Source of the DNA: Corynebacterium marambiense
GTDB taxonomy: Bacteria > Actinomycetota > Actinomycetes > Mycobacteriales > Mycobacteriaceae
NCBI RefSeq assembly: GCF_016342275.1
Contig: NZ_JAEIOT010000008.1
Span: 1 to 64,000 of the forward strand
Length of the DNA stretch: 64,000 nt
Reading direction: 5' to 3'
The translations under genes were made by a program, and so were the position numbers. Within the stretch, counting starts at the first letter, position 1; each line of letters opens with the position of its first letter. Below are positions 18,827 through 27,973 of the stretch, in pieces. The notes under the pieces are model-generated. The model made no database searches, was not told where the DNA came from, and saw only the letters and a list, made by a program, of their open reading frames with translations.

Positions 18827-19435
18827 TCAGTTCCCCCCGCGGTGGAGGCGGTGGGCGGCACGGCTCATCGCGGTGGCGATGGCCGCGTCGGGGGTTCCGC
18901 CGAAGCCCAGGACCCAGCACCTGGTGTTGTTGTCGCAGACCTCGAGGAAGACGGCGGTTCCGTTGAAGATGTCCCGCTGCCGGAAGGTCAGGATCTCGAC
19001 CCGACGTCCGGCGTCGGCCAACAGGTTGGTGCATGCGGAGATCGCACCCATGGCGATGATCTCGTGGTTGGTGTGCGTGACACCGCCCCGCCCGGGGCGG
19101 GAGGAGGTCAGCGTCGCGCTGAACCGGCGGCGGTGATCGCGCAGTAAGGTGTGCGACAGGTTATCGATGCGGAGATCCGGGGTGGGGCAGTAGACGTCGG
19201 TGAAGGTGCGCCAGTCCATCCCGGCGGCTTCCTCGCGGAGCCCGGCGGGGAGATTCTGCCCGAACCTGGCGCGGAAAGGATCGTCGGTGTACTCCCGCAG
19301 TGGATCGCGGCGGCTGAAAGGTGCCGGGCGGCTGGTGTGGGTGGTGGCCAGCGGTGGGTGCTGAGTGTGTAGCCGGTGGGGCGACTGTTCCCGGTTGTTG
19401 GTTCGGGGTTCGGTGGTGGTGTTCGTCGTGTGCAT
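18827..19435 (-). CDS. Stand-alone LeuA-type regulatory (dimerisation) domain protein
   Basis: A 202-aa protein. Residues 1-48 are polar and low-complexity. Residues 49-90 contain DPFRARFGQNLPAGLREEAA and MDWRTFTDVYCP, as in small actinobacterial LeuA-domain proteins. Residues 105-198 resemble the C-terminal leucine-sensing domain of 2-isopropylmalate synthase: an ISACTNLLADAGRRVEIL helix-strand, then WVLGFGGTPDAAIATAMSRA. No catalytic TIM barrel is present, so it cannot make isopropylmalate; a regulatory or ligand-binding role is an inference. The similarity is from memory of the family and was not searched. A long 5' leader with a leader-peptide frame lies upstream. Confidence 0.6.
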   Translation of the reverse strand: MHTTNTTTEPRTNNREQSPHRLHTQHPPLATTHTSRPAPFSRRDPLREYTDDPFRARFGQNLPAGLREEAAGMDWRTFTDVYCPTPDLRIDNLSHTLLRDHRRRFSATLTSSRPGRGGVTHTNHEIIAMGAISACTNLLADAGRRVEILTFRQRDIFNGTAVFLEVCDNNTRCWVLGFGGTPDAAIATAMSRAAHRLHRGGN

Positions 19436-19547
19436 CGTCGGTCCTCGGGAAGATCCTGATCCGGCACCGGCCTCATGCCTTCCGGATTGTCCGGGGAGGG
19501 CCCTGTTGTGGTGTGGCGGATCTGTCTGGTCTGTGGAAATGGACCGA

Positions 19548-19634
19548 CGCTTGTCAAGCGACTGGGAGGATAACGACTACTGCCCCGGGTGAAGGGGTCA
19601 GTCCTTATCCTTCACCGGGGTACGTAGCCTTTGC
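19548..19634 (-). promoter_or_regulatory. Candidate attenuator hairpins in the leader of the LeuA-like gene
   Basis: Three hairpins can be read on the minus-strand RNA: GTAGC-AAAG-GCTAC (about 19621-19634), a 12-bp GC-rich stem pairing CCCCGGTGAAGG with CCTTCACCCGGGG (19582-19621, one bulge), and CGCTT-GTC-AAGCG (19548-19560). AGGATAA at the leader stop (19605-19611) can instead pair with TTATCCT (19567-19573), which would compete with the large stem. No T-run follows, so termination might be Rho-dependent or the fold may control translation. Confidence 0.5.
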
Positions 19635-19664
19635 TACTCGCGTAAGTCGAATGATGTGCGTCAC
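19605..19664 (-). CDS. Candidate leaderless leader peptide (19 aa)
   Basis: A GTG at 19664, 7 bases after a good -10, opens a 19-residue frame reading MTHIIRLTRVAKATYPGEG and stopping at 19605-19607. It has three Thr, two adjacent Ile, and single Leu and Val codons. Its stop codon lies inside a strong hairpin, the usual layout of an amino acid attenuator. Longer upstream starts in this frame are unlikely because they would lie across the promoter. Confidence 0.5.
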   Translation of the reverse strand: MTHIIRLTRVAKATYPGEG

Positions 19665-19671
19665 AATGACG

Positions 19672-19700
19672 AGGTTAGGGGTTTCCCCCTTTCGGGTCAA
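19672..19700 (-). promoter_or_regulatory. Promoter of the leader peptide and LeuA-like gene
   Basis: Minus strand: -35 TTGACC (19695-19700), a 17-base spacer, and -10 TAACCT (19672-19677). Both hexamers are near consensus. Transcription would start at about the leader-peptide GTG. Confidence 0.7.
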
Positions 19701-19854
19701 GAAACGTCCCGGAAAGTGGGAACGTGGGGGTGGTGCAGGGTGTGACTGTAGCGCCGTATTACTCTCCGTTGATGCAGGCCGGAGGACTGTCCCGAGGAAA
19801 AGGTGCCCCGTGTATCCCATTGGATGGAATGCACGGGGTGGGGAGTTTTGGGGT

Positions 19855-21219
19855 CTAGCGCGTGTAGCTGAGCAGGAACAGGGTCTCCGCGACGGCGCAG
19901 CGTTTCAGCTCCTCCGGGGAGACGGACTCGTCGGCCGAGTGGATGGTGCACAGGGGTTCCTCGACGCCGAACAGGGCGATCTCGGCACCCGGGACGGCCT
20001 GCTGCAGAGCGGTGGTCAGGGGAATGGAACCGCCGGAGCCGCAGTACGCGGTTTCCTTATCCCCGAAGGCCTTCGACAGTGCATCGGCGAGTGCCTGTGC
20101 GGCGGGGCCTGATGTGTCGGTGGCGAAGGGCTCGTTGACCTCGAGAATCTCGACGTCGACCTGTGCGCCCCAGGGGGCGGCGTCGATCAGGTGGTTGCGC
20201 AGCGCCTCAGCGGTCGCCGATCCGGAGGCGCCGTAAGGGGTTCGCAGGTTAAGCTGCGCGGTCGCCGTCGCGGGAATCGCGTTGACGGCCTCGGATACCG
20301 GCGTGGAGGTGAATCCGGTGACGGTTACCGCGGGGCGGGCCCACAGCTGGTCCGCGATGTCGGTGCCGTCGCCGATGATCTCCACACCCTCGAGAACGCC
20401 GGCATCCGCACGGAAGGCCTCCGCGTCGTAGGCGATCCCGTCCCAGGTGGCGGTGTTGTCGGTGCCCCTGATCGCGACGCGTCCCGATTCGTCGCGGAGC
20501 GAATCGAGGATGCGGATCAGCGCGGCAACCGCGTCCGGGGCGGGGCCACCGAATCCGCCGGAGTGCACGGCCGACTTCAGGGTGTTCACGGTGACGCGCA
20601 CCTGCGCGCCGCCGCGCAGGGAGGTGGTCAGGGTCGGCACACCCTCCGCCACGTTGCCCGTGTCGGCGATGATGATCGCGTCCGCGGTGAACAGCTCGGG
20701 GTGTTCCCCGATGAGGCCGTCCAGGCCCTCGCCGCCGCGCTCCTCCGAGCCCTCGATGACGACGGTGATGCCGACACCCGGATCGCCGAGCTCCTCGAGT
20801 GCGCGCAGAGCCGCGAGATGCATGACGATGTTGCCCTTACAGTCTGCCGTGCCGCGCCCGTACCAGCGTCCATCGCGTTCGGTAAGGGTGAACGGGTCTG
20901 CGGTCCATGTGGCGGGATCTCCGGCCGGGACGACGTCATAGTGCGAGTAGAGCAGCACGGTTGGGAGTCCCTCGTGGGCCTCGCGGCGGCCGATCACGGC
21001 GGTCGATCCGTCGGCGGTGAGGTGAGTCTCTACCGTTAGGCCGACCTCCTCCAGGGAGCGGACGACCCAGGCGGCGGCAGCCGCGTTGGCCTGTTCGCAT
21101 CCGGGTTCTGCGTGCACGGAATTGTAGGAGACGAGTTCCGTTAGGTCGGCGAGGATGCGGGCCTGCTGAGCCTCGATCGCGGCTGTTACTTCTGTTGTGG
21201 CGGGAATCGCTGGAGTCAT
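19855..21219 (-). CDS. M20-family metallopeptidase (dipeptidase)
   Basis: A 454-aa zinc peptidase of the M20 family. It has the first zinc/catalytic motif SHYDVVPAGDP, the bridging Asp in GRGTADCKGNIVMHLAAL, the catalytic and zinc Glu pair in IEGSEERGGEGL, and the dimerisation domain in the middle (about residues 195-305). It probably cleaves dipeptides or related amide substrates in the cytoplasm. The ATG at 21219 is chosen over an upstream frame start at 21342 because a -10 box lies 7 bases ahead (leaderless) and homology starts near there. It is divergent from groEL. Confidence 0.88.
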   Translation of the reverse strand: MTPAIPATTEVTAAIEAQQARILADLTELVSYNSVHAEPGCEQANAAAAAWVVRSLEEVGLTVETHLTADGSTAVIGRREAHEGLPTVLLYSHYDVVPAGDPATWTADPFTLTERDGRWYGRGTADCKGNIVMHLAALRALEELGDPGVGITVVIEGSEERGGEGLDGLIGEHPELFTADAIIIADTGNVAEGVPTLTTSLRGGAQVRVTVNTLKSAVHSGGFGGPAPDAVAALIRILDSLRDESGRVAIRGTDNTATWDGIAYDAEAFRADAGVLEGVEIIGDGTDIADQLWARPAVTVTGFTSTPVSEAVNAIPATATAQLNLRTPYGASGSATAEALRNHLIDAAPWGAQVDVEILEVNEPFATDTSGPAAQALADALSKAFGDKETAYCGSGGSIPLTTALQQAVPGAEIALFGVEEPLCTIHSADESVSPEELKRCAVAETLFLLSYTR

Positions 21220-21226
21220 GGGGACA

Positions 21227-21232
21227 AGTGTA
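21227..21232 (-). promoter_or_regulatory. -10 box for leaderless M20 peptidase gene
   Basis: TACACT on the minus strand ends 7 bases before the ATG at 21219. It lies about 13 bases from the divergent groEL -35. Confidence 0.6.
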
Positions 21233-21244
21233 GGGCCCCAGATC

Positions 21245-21273
21245 TTGCACTCGCACGCCCCGACTGCTAGAAA
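21245..21273 (+). promoter_or_regulatory. Sigma-A promoter of groEL
   Basis: -35 TTGCAC (21245-21250), 17-base spacer, -10 TAGAAA (21268-21273). The expected start point falls at the edge of the CIRCE element, which explains repression by HrcA. Confidence 0.7.
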
Positions 21274-21278
21274 CGGAC

Positions 21279-21305
21279 CTAGCACTTGATACTGGAGAGT
21301 GCCAG
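21279..21305 (+). promoter_or_regulatory. CIRCE operator (HrcA site)
   Basis: Inverted repeat with half-sites CTAGCACTT (21279-21287) and GAGTGCCAG (21297-21305) around a 9-base spacer. The consensus is TTAGCACTC-N9-GAGTGCTAA. Three of the 18 positions differ. HrcA is expected to repress groEL here until heat shock. HrcA itself is not in the window. Confidence 0.88.
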
Positions 21306-21386
21306 GATTTGTATCACCTGCGGGTGAGGTTGGACCCAACACTCACCGACCGTGCCGTCGCGGGCGCCCGCAGATACTTGACGTGA

Positions 21387-23066
<1,680 letters not shown>

Positions 23067-23080
23067 TCCCCTGACACCTG

Positions 23081-23161
23081 ACCACCGCCCGGTGATGTGC
23101 TCACCGGGTGGTGGTCGAAGAAAACAACGGCCCGTTCCTGCAGTATGCGGGGGCGGGCCGT
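23081..23161. terminator. Two terminator hairpins after groEL
   Basis: First hairpin: ACCACCGCCCGGTGA (23081-23095) pairs with TCACCGGGTGGTGGT (23101-23115) with one mismatch and a 5-base loop. Second: CGGCCCG (23128-23134) pairs with CGGGCCG (23154-23160). They can stop groEL and the opposing minus-strand gene. Confidence 0.7.
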
Positions 23162-23182
23162 TCTGGCGTCGTGCGGATCAGT

Positions 23183-23635
23183 TCACGGGAGCGGTGTTGG
23201 CTCCCCGGAGATGCCGTCGACGGGGATGCGGCATGTTCCGGTCACTCCGGTTCCGACTGTCGCGGTGATGACGATCTCGTGGATCGTGGCGTTGAGGATT
23301 CCGGTCGGGATCTGCCGCTCGACCATTCCTTCAGGGAGGGTGAACTCCTGAACCGTGTCCTTCTTCGGCCCGGACTCCGTCTGGTGGGTTATCCGGACGG
23401 AGATCTCGTCTCCGGGTTTCCCGAGGTGGGTGATGTGGGCGGTGGGTTGTTCGTGGCTGATGTCCGCCACGCTGGGGGCGCAGTCGCCGTTGGGGGAGGT
23501 CGCGCCGAGAATCGGCGCAGTGAGCTGTCTGGAGGGGATCGCTGGTGCGGTGGACGCGATCTCATGGGTGCAGGACGTTGCGAATTGTATCAATACATTG
23601 ACACAAAAGAGGGTATGTTCTAGCCTTTGTACCAT
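23183..23635 (-). CDS. Hypothetical protein, possibly 5'-truncated lipoprotein-like
   Basis: About 150 aa, not recognised. The conserved-looking part starts around a Cys (ATSCTHEIASTAPAIPSRQ) and continues with Thr/Ile-rich sequence ending VTGTCRIPVDGISGEPTPLP. Codon use fits a real GC-rich gene downstream of about 23580, but the upstream 50 bases are AT-rich and overlap the promoter and dyads of the divergent GntR operon. The start is therefore uncertain: ATG at 23635, a TTG at 23593, or no start at all if the gene has lost its 5' end. A lipobox-like Cys with no signal peptide would fit truncation. Confidence 0.4.
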   Translation of the reverse strand: MVQRLEHTLFCVNVLIQFATSCTHEIASTAPAIPSRQLTAPILGATSPNGDCAPSVADISHEQPTAHITHLGKPGDEISVRITHQTESGPKKDTVQEFTLPEGMVERQIPTGILNATIHEIVITATVGTGVTGTCRIPVDGISGEPTPLP

Positions 23636-23649
23636 AACTTTGATACAAA
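23585..23649 (+). promoter_or_regulatory. Promoter and two operator-like dyads of the GntR operon
   Basis: The promoter is TTGACA (23597-23602), 17 bases, TAGCCT (23620-23625). A 12-base dyad TGTATCAATACA (23585-23596) touches the -35 from upstream. A 25-base dyad with TTTGTA and TACAAA arms (23625-23649) begins at the -10 and covers the start point. The two share the TTGTAYCAA core, consistent with binding by the YtrA-type GntR protein encoded downstream. Confidence 0.65.
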
Positions 23650-23667
23650 ATGTGCAGGAGGCACACC

Positions 23668-24537
23668 ATGACATCCGTCCTACCGTCACTGCTCCTCATC
23701 GGGTTGTTCCTCGTGTCCGTCATCGCCGCACGCTTCGTCCGGACGCGGGGAACTTCCGGGATAGCCACGATCCCGGCTGATTCCGGGCCGGTGCGCCGCT
23801 ACCGTCGTTGGCTCCGGGGAGGGATCGTGGCCGGAATCGCCGTCGCATTGTTTGGGGCACTCTTCATCACCGGCCTGGGATTGGGACTGACCCTCGCCCC
23901 AACGGTCTTCGCGGTCATCGTGCTCATTGTCTCGGCGGTGGCGGTCGCCACCGTTCGACCACAGCAGGGCGCACGCCGCCGGGCTCCACTCGCCACCAGG
24001 ACCATCCTGTCGACGACGGGAGCCGTACCGCTGGCGGTGGCGATCGCGACCGTCGTGGTGACCGCCGGAGTCCTCCTCACCGGGATCCGCACAGGCTCCC
24101 CCGATGACCTCGGACGGTCGGGACGGGCCATCACCGTGTCCTGCCTTGAAGCCGGCGGAACAGCCACGTCCTCCGCAACCCCGTGGCCCGGAAGTTGGTA
24201 CGCAACCCCGATGCTTTGCATCCTTGCGGCGTGCACCCTGATCGGGGCCCTGGTCCTCGTCCTCGCCACGAAACGTCCGGTACTCCCCGACATCGACGCG
24301 GACGTGGCATTCCGCCGGGTCACCGGCACCGCCGTGACCGCCACCCTGACCTTCACGGTGGCCGTCACCGGCGCACCCATCGCACTCTGGATGTTCGCCG
24401 CATACCCCGACTGTGCGGGAAAACCCGCTTTCCTGTGGTTCATCGGGTTGTCCGGGGTGCTTCTCATGGGTGCCGCCGTCCATGCGTTGACCCATATCGT
24501 CGCCCTCGTCGCCGCCCCGTCGAGCAAAGCTCGGTGA
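23668..24537 (+). CDS. Polytopic membrane protein of the GntR operon
   Basis: A 289-aa protein that I do not recognise by family. About seven hydrophobic helices are visible: residues 3-22, 45-67, 72-93, 110-135, 175-198, 215-240 and 250-275. An Arg-rich loop follows the first helix, and single Cys residues sit in extracytoplasmic loops. The ATG at 23668 has a perfect AGGAGG site, preferred over the GTG at 23650. It is followed 6 bases later by a YtrA-type GntR repressor, an arrangement common for membrane proteins and ABC transporters responding to envelope stress; the function here is unknown. Confidence 0.7.
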   Translation: MTSVLPSLLLIGLFLVSVIAARFVRTRGTSGIATIPADSGPVRRYRRWLRGGIVAGIAVALFGALFITGLGLGLTLAPTVFAVIVLIVSAVAVATVRPQQGARRRAPLATRTILSTTGAVPLAVAIATVVVTAGVLLTGIRTGSPDDLGRSGRAITVSCLEAGGTATSSATPWPGSWYATPMLCILAACTLIGALVLVLATKRPVLPDIDADVAFRRVTGTAVTATLTFTVAVTGAPIALWMFAAYPDCAGKPAFLWFIGLSGVLLMGAAVHALTHIVALVAAPSSKAR

Positions 24538-24543
24538 GATGAG

Positions 24544-24921
24544 ATGCAGCGGATAAGTATCTGTGTCGATGATCCGACCCCCGTCTACGAGCAGGTTCGC
24601 CGCGAGGTGATTCGGCTCGTTACGTCAGGTGACCTGGACGAGGGGGCCAGGCTCCCGCCGGTGCGGCAGCTCGCGCGTGACCTCGGGATCGCCCCGGGGA
24701 CGGTGGCACGCGCCTACCGGGAGCTAGAAGCCGCCGGAACGGTGACCGCCCGCCGCGGTGCGGGAACCCGGATCGCTGAAGGAGCAGTGGACTCTGTGGC
24801 CGGAGGCTCCGGAGACGGACTCGCCGTCGAGACTTCGGCCCTGGTTTCCCGGGCTGTCGAGGCCGGGATCACATTGCCGGAACTCCAACGACGGATTGCC
24901 GAGGCGTGGCCAGGGCGATGA
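24544..24921 (+). CDS. GntR-family transcriptional regulator, YtrA subfamily
   Basis: A 125-aa regulator. A winged helix-turn-helix spans residues 10-77 (DPTPVYEQVRREVIRLV, LPPVRQLARDLGIAPGTVARAYRELEAAG). The remaining 45 residues form the short helical dimerisation tail typical of YtrA-type regulators, with no room for a ligand-binding domain of the FadR or HutC type. It starts 6 bases after the membrane protein gene. It probably represses its own operon through the dyads around 23585-23649. Confidence 0.85.
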   Translation: MQRISICVDDPTPVYEQVRREVIRLVTSGDLDEGARLPPVRQLARDLGIAPGTVARAYRELEAAGTVTARRGAGTRIAEGAVDSVAGGSGDGLAVETSALVSRAVEAGITLPELQRRIAEAWPGR

Positions 24922-24986
24922 CCGTCGAGGGTTAGGATTGACGCCTGCTGATCCACCGCCGCCATCAGTTCCAAGGAGAAGATCCC

Positions 24987-26006
24987 ATGGCCGGATACAC
25001 CCCGGGTGAAACCACCGTGCACACCTCGGTCACCGACATCGGTCGCGTCACCCGTGCACTACGCAAGACATCGCGGCCGGTTGTCCTCGTGCCCACCATG
25101 GGTGCCCTCCACGAGGGACACCTGGAGCTCGTCCGTGCCGCGAAATCACTGCCGCGTGCCGTGGTCGTGGTCTCCATCTTCGTCAACCCACTGCAGTTCG
25201 GGGATGATGCCGACCTGGACACCTATCCCCGGACGCTGGAGGCGGACGTCGAGAAGCTCCGCGGGGTGGGCGTCGAGCTCGTCTTCGCCCCATCCGTCCG
25301 CGAGATGTACCCCAACGGGTTCCGCACCACCGTCTCCGCGGGGCCACTGTCCGGGGAGCTGGAGGGTGCCTCCCGCCCCGGCCACTTCGACGGAGCGCTG
25401 ACCGTCTGCCTGAAGCTGTTCAACGTGACCAACTGCTCCGACGCGGTGTTCGGCGAGAAGGACTACCAGCAGCTCGTCCTCATGCAGCAGCTCGTCACCG
25501 ACCTCAACCTTCCCATTCAGCTTCATTCGGTTCCCGTCATCAGGGAGAAGGATGGCCTGGCAATGAGCTCCCGCAACGTGCGGCTCGATAGCACCGCCCG
25601 GCAGGCCGCCGTGGCCCTGTCTGCGGCGCTCACCCTGGGTGCGCACTGCGGGGACCGTGGCCCCGGGGCCGTTCTCTCCGGGGCCCGCTCCGTCCTGGAG
25701 GCCGTACCGGAGGTTGAGGTCGACTACCTCGAGCTTCGGGACGGCAGGCTGGCGCCGCTGCCGGAGAACTTCGGGGAGGGGGAGGCCCGGCTCCTCGTCG
25801 CGGCTCGGGTCGGGGAAGTCCGCTTGCTGGACAATGTCGGGGTCATCCTCGGGGATCTGCAGGCCCGCCAGGAGAAGGAGATCGCGCAGGCGGCGTTGCA
25901 GGCCGCGGGGCTCGACGCAGAGCTCACCGATGAGGAAATGGCGGAACTGCGGCGTCTCCGGGACGAGGTCCGGCGCGTCAGGGGTCGGCGGGATTCCACT
26001 GAGTGA
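24987..26006 (+). CDS. panC: Pantothenate synthetase with C-terminal extension
   Basis: A 339-aa enzyme joining pantoate and beta-alanine with ATP to give pantothenate. The nucleotidyltransferase motifs are PTMGALHEGHL (HxGH near residue 42), IFVNPLQFG, GASRPGHFDG, FGEKDYQQL and MSSRNVRL. The usual length is about 280-310 residues. The last 50 residues are an extra, mostly helical, charged extension (QEKEIAQAALQAAG, EEMAELRRLRDEVRRVRG), probably coiled coil. The start follows AAGGAGAAG. Neither panB nor panD is adjacent. Directly downstream lies the pseudogene region. Confidence 0.93.
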   Translation: MAGYTPGETTVHTSVTDIGRVTRALRKTSRPVVLVPTMGALHEGHLELVRAAKSLPRAVVVVSIFVNPLQFGDDADLDTYPRTLEADVEKLRGVGVELVFAPSVREMYPNGFRTTVSAGPLSGELEGASRPGHFDGALTVCLKLFNVTNCSDAVFGEKDYQQLVLMQQLVTDLNLPIQLHSVPVIREKDGLAMSSRNVRLDSTARQAAVALSAALTLGAHCGDRGPGAVLSGARSVLEAVPEVEVDYLELRDGRLAPLPENFGEGEARLLVAARVGEVRLLDNVGVILGDLQARQEKEIAQAALQAAGLDAELTDEEMAELRRLRDEVRRVRGRRDSTE

Positions 26007-26343
26007 GAACGTGCGTGATGTCGTCGGGGAACTGGATCGCGGCTGATGGCCGATCCGCACCCTGCGTTCGTGTCGTTCCGGTTAAGAGTGTGATGCCCGC
26101 CGCTAGCCCGGTATTCGATTCCGCGTCATCTGGCAGGTGTCTGGGGTCGAGAGTTCGGCCAATGATGAGCTGAGGCTCGGAGTTCGTGGTGTCGAGTGTT
26201 TCGGAGGATCCGAGGCGTGCGCGGTCGACGTCACGGTCACGCGAGCGGTCCCTTTCCAGCCAACAGGCGGTGCGTTATGGGTGAGATGTGGGTGAACTCT
26301 CCGGACGACGGAATGCTGACAGGCGGATCGATGGAGGGAAGGG
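26007..26343. other. Intergenic, no supported gene
   Basis: About 340 bases between panC and the transposase remnant. No frame has convincing codon use. It may include the right end of the former insertion sequence, but no clear terminal inverted repeat or target duplication was found. Confidence 0.4.
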
Positions 26344-27095
26344 CTAGCTGCACTGACCGGAGGTGTTGGTCAATCGTGAGAACGGTGGCTGGTTCCTGTA
26401 GGCCGTGTGGGGTCGGTGGTGGTTGCATGTAGTGCAAGGCAGCCCTCAAGCTCACCGTGGCGCTCAGCTTCGGAGGTGTCAGCGGTAGGCGCCCCCGTTG
26501 TCCGACAGCACCGGCTCGACGGTGACTCCCCGCTGGTTGAACCGCTTGACGGCCCGAACCAGGATGGCGAGGGCCGTCTCGGCGGTTTCGTCGTCGTGGA
26601 TCTCGGCGTAGGCACGCGGGAGTGCTCATCTATGACGGTGTGAATGCAGGCCTTGCCCATCAGGGGGTCGTAGTGCTTGTTCCGCGGCTTGCCAAGGGTG
26701 GGAGCCCGGTTGCTGCTCATCTTGCTGACGGCCGACGTAGCGCGAGCTGTCTCCGTCGGGGATATGTGGAGGTTCTTCACGTCGAGGTGGAGTCATCGCT
26801 CCCGGGGTAGTTGTGCTCGTAGCGACGGGCGGGTTCTCTGGTGGTGCGGTCGACGTGTGAGAGCTGGTGGAGGTGGGCGTCGGCCAGGATGCGGTGGACC
26901 GTAGCAGAGGCGGTGCCGGACAGGTGGGGACGCTGGACGGGTCCTTCGCACAGGAGCAGGCGGATGCAGCGTTTCGTGGTGGCCGGGCTTGTTTTGTTCG
27001 GGAAGTGGTGTGGTCGTGAGGCGTGGTCGCGCATGGACTGGTCGGCGCGGTAGCGGTCGGCCCAGCGGCTTTTCTGTGGACCGGGAGACGTCGGA
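26344..27095 (-). pseudogene. Remnant of an IS481-family transposase
   Basis: Matches to the IS481 transposase can be followed in order over several frames: DVSRST (near 27090), SRPHHFPNKTSPATTKR, a LSHVDRTTREPARRYEH stretch, GKPRNKHYDPLMGKA, HTVIDEHSR, then in another frame the DDE-region text LSDNGGAYR (near 26500), and finally NHHRPHTAYRNQPPFSRLTN with a stop at 26344-26346. At least three frameshifts are needed, the N-terminus is missing, and about 50 residues between the DNG motif and the HHRPH block are deleted. It cannot be active. The family assignment rests on these motifs only. Confidence 0.75.
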
Positions 27096-27106
27096 GTGGG
27101 TGGTAA

Positions 27107-27445
27107 CTACCGCTGATAGGCCCATTCATCAATCCGCCGAGCTGATTCCTCATCGCTGAGGTCCTCGATGCGCGCTATCGCCGACCGCCGGATGCCGAAC
27201 GGATCGCGGATGCTCCCGTAGCGGTCGCCAGAAACGAAACCCACCACAGCCTCACGCAGCACGGCGCCGCGAGCGGTGGCGGTCTCGATCACGCGGTCAC
27301 CCGTCCGCGACATAGACACCCAGCGAGAACGCACGTCCTCGGCCCCTGGTACAGCGCAAGCAGGTGATAGAGCCGCCTGCGCGGCACCCAGCTGCAGACG
27401 ACCACAGTCGAAATCGAGTTCGGCGTGGATGATGGTCTCATCCAT
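27107..27445 (-). pseudogene. Truncated VOC/PhnB-like protein
   Basis: A frame of 112 codons with the C-terminal half of a PhnB-like glyoxalase-fold protein: HAELDFDCGRLQLGA, DRYGSIRDPFGI and a final IEDLSDEESARRIDEWAYQR, which matches the natural end of such proteins. The N-terminal half (about 50 residues) is missing, and the middle (about residues 25-70) reads like a frameshifted stretch. In-frame stops occur just upstream of the ATG. It directly adjoins the IS481 remnant. Probably a broken gene; a short functional relic is less likely. Confidence 0.55.
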
Positions 27446-27724
27446 TTCGGTGGATCAGCACGTGGGCCATCGATCCGGGGCGGCACTCCGCCCAGGACGT
27501 CCTGGCGTTTCCCGCGAGCAACCTTGCCTTTCAAGAAGACGAGGGGTGCTTCTGGGGGCCCACCTCACGATGCTCTACACGAGTCCTGGTCGGGCAGAGC
27601 TGGGTGTTGGGCGCATTGCTCCGCCCAGCAGCTGCGCCTATTTTCACCGAGCAGCCCGGCAGCTTGCCGTGATGGGCTCCCTCCCTGTCGCTGCGCCCGA
27701 GCTGCATGCGGCAGTGCGGGTGCC

Positions 27725-27973
27725 ATGGGGGTTTCGGCACGCACGGTCAACCTTCTGGACACCAAGTATGTGGGTATGTTGTCCTAGACCATGATCCGTC
27801 GGTGGCACCTTCAAGAAGCAGTGGAGTGGGTCAGTGAGAACCCGGATGATGCGTTGGTCGAGATTGCGGTCCGCTACGGGGTCGTTGATCAAGCACATCT
27901 GAGTTGGGAAGTACGCCCCCTCCTCGGATTGACCCTTACGGGCTACCGCTTGCGCGCGATCAAGCTGCGTTGA
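27725..27973 (+). pseudogene. AraC-family regulator fragment with in-frame stop
   Basis: The C-terminal DNA-binding part of an AraC-type regulator is readable in one frame: MGVSARTVNLLDTKYVGM for the first helix-turn-helix, a TAG stop at 27785-27787, then TMIRRWHLQEAVEWVSENPDDALVEIAVRYG and DQAHLSWEVRPLLGLTLTGYR for the second. Upstream, the same frame stays open but is no longer clearly homologous. The ligand-binding domain is absent. The stop and poor matches show decay. Confidence 0.7.

Noticed and set aside
26344..27095. Programmed frameshift in the IS481 transposase
   Set aside because: Several independent frameshifts, a missing N-terminus and an internal deletion point to decay, not recoding.
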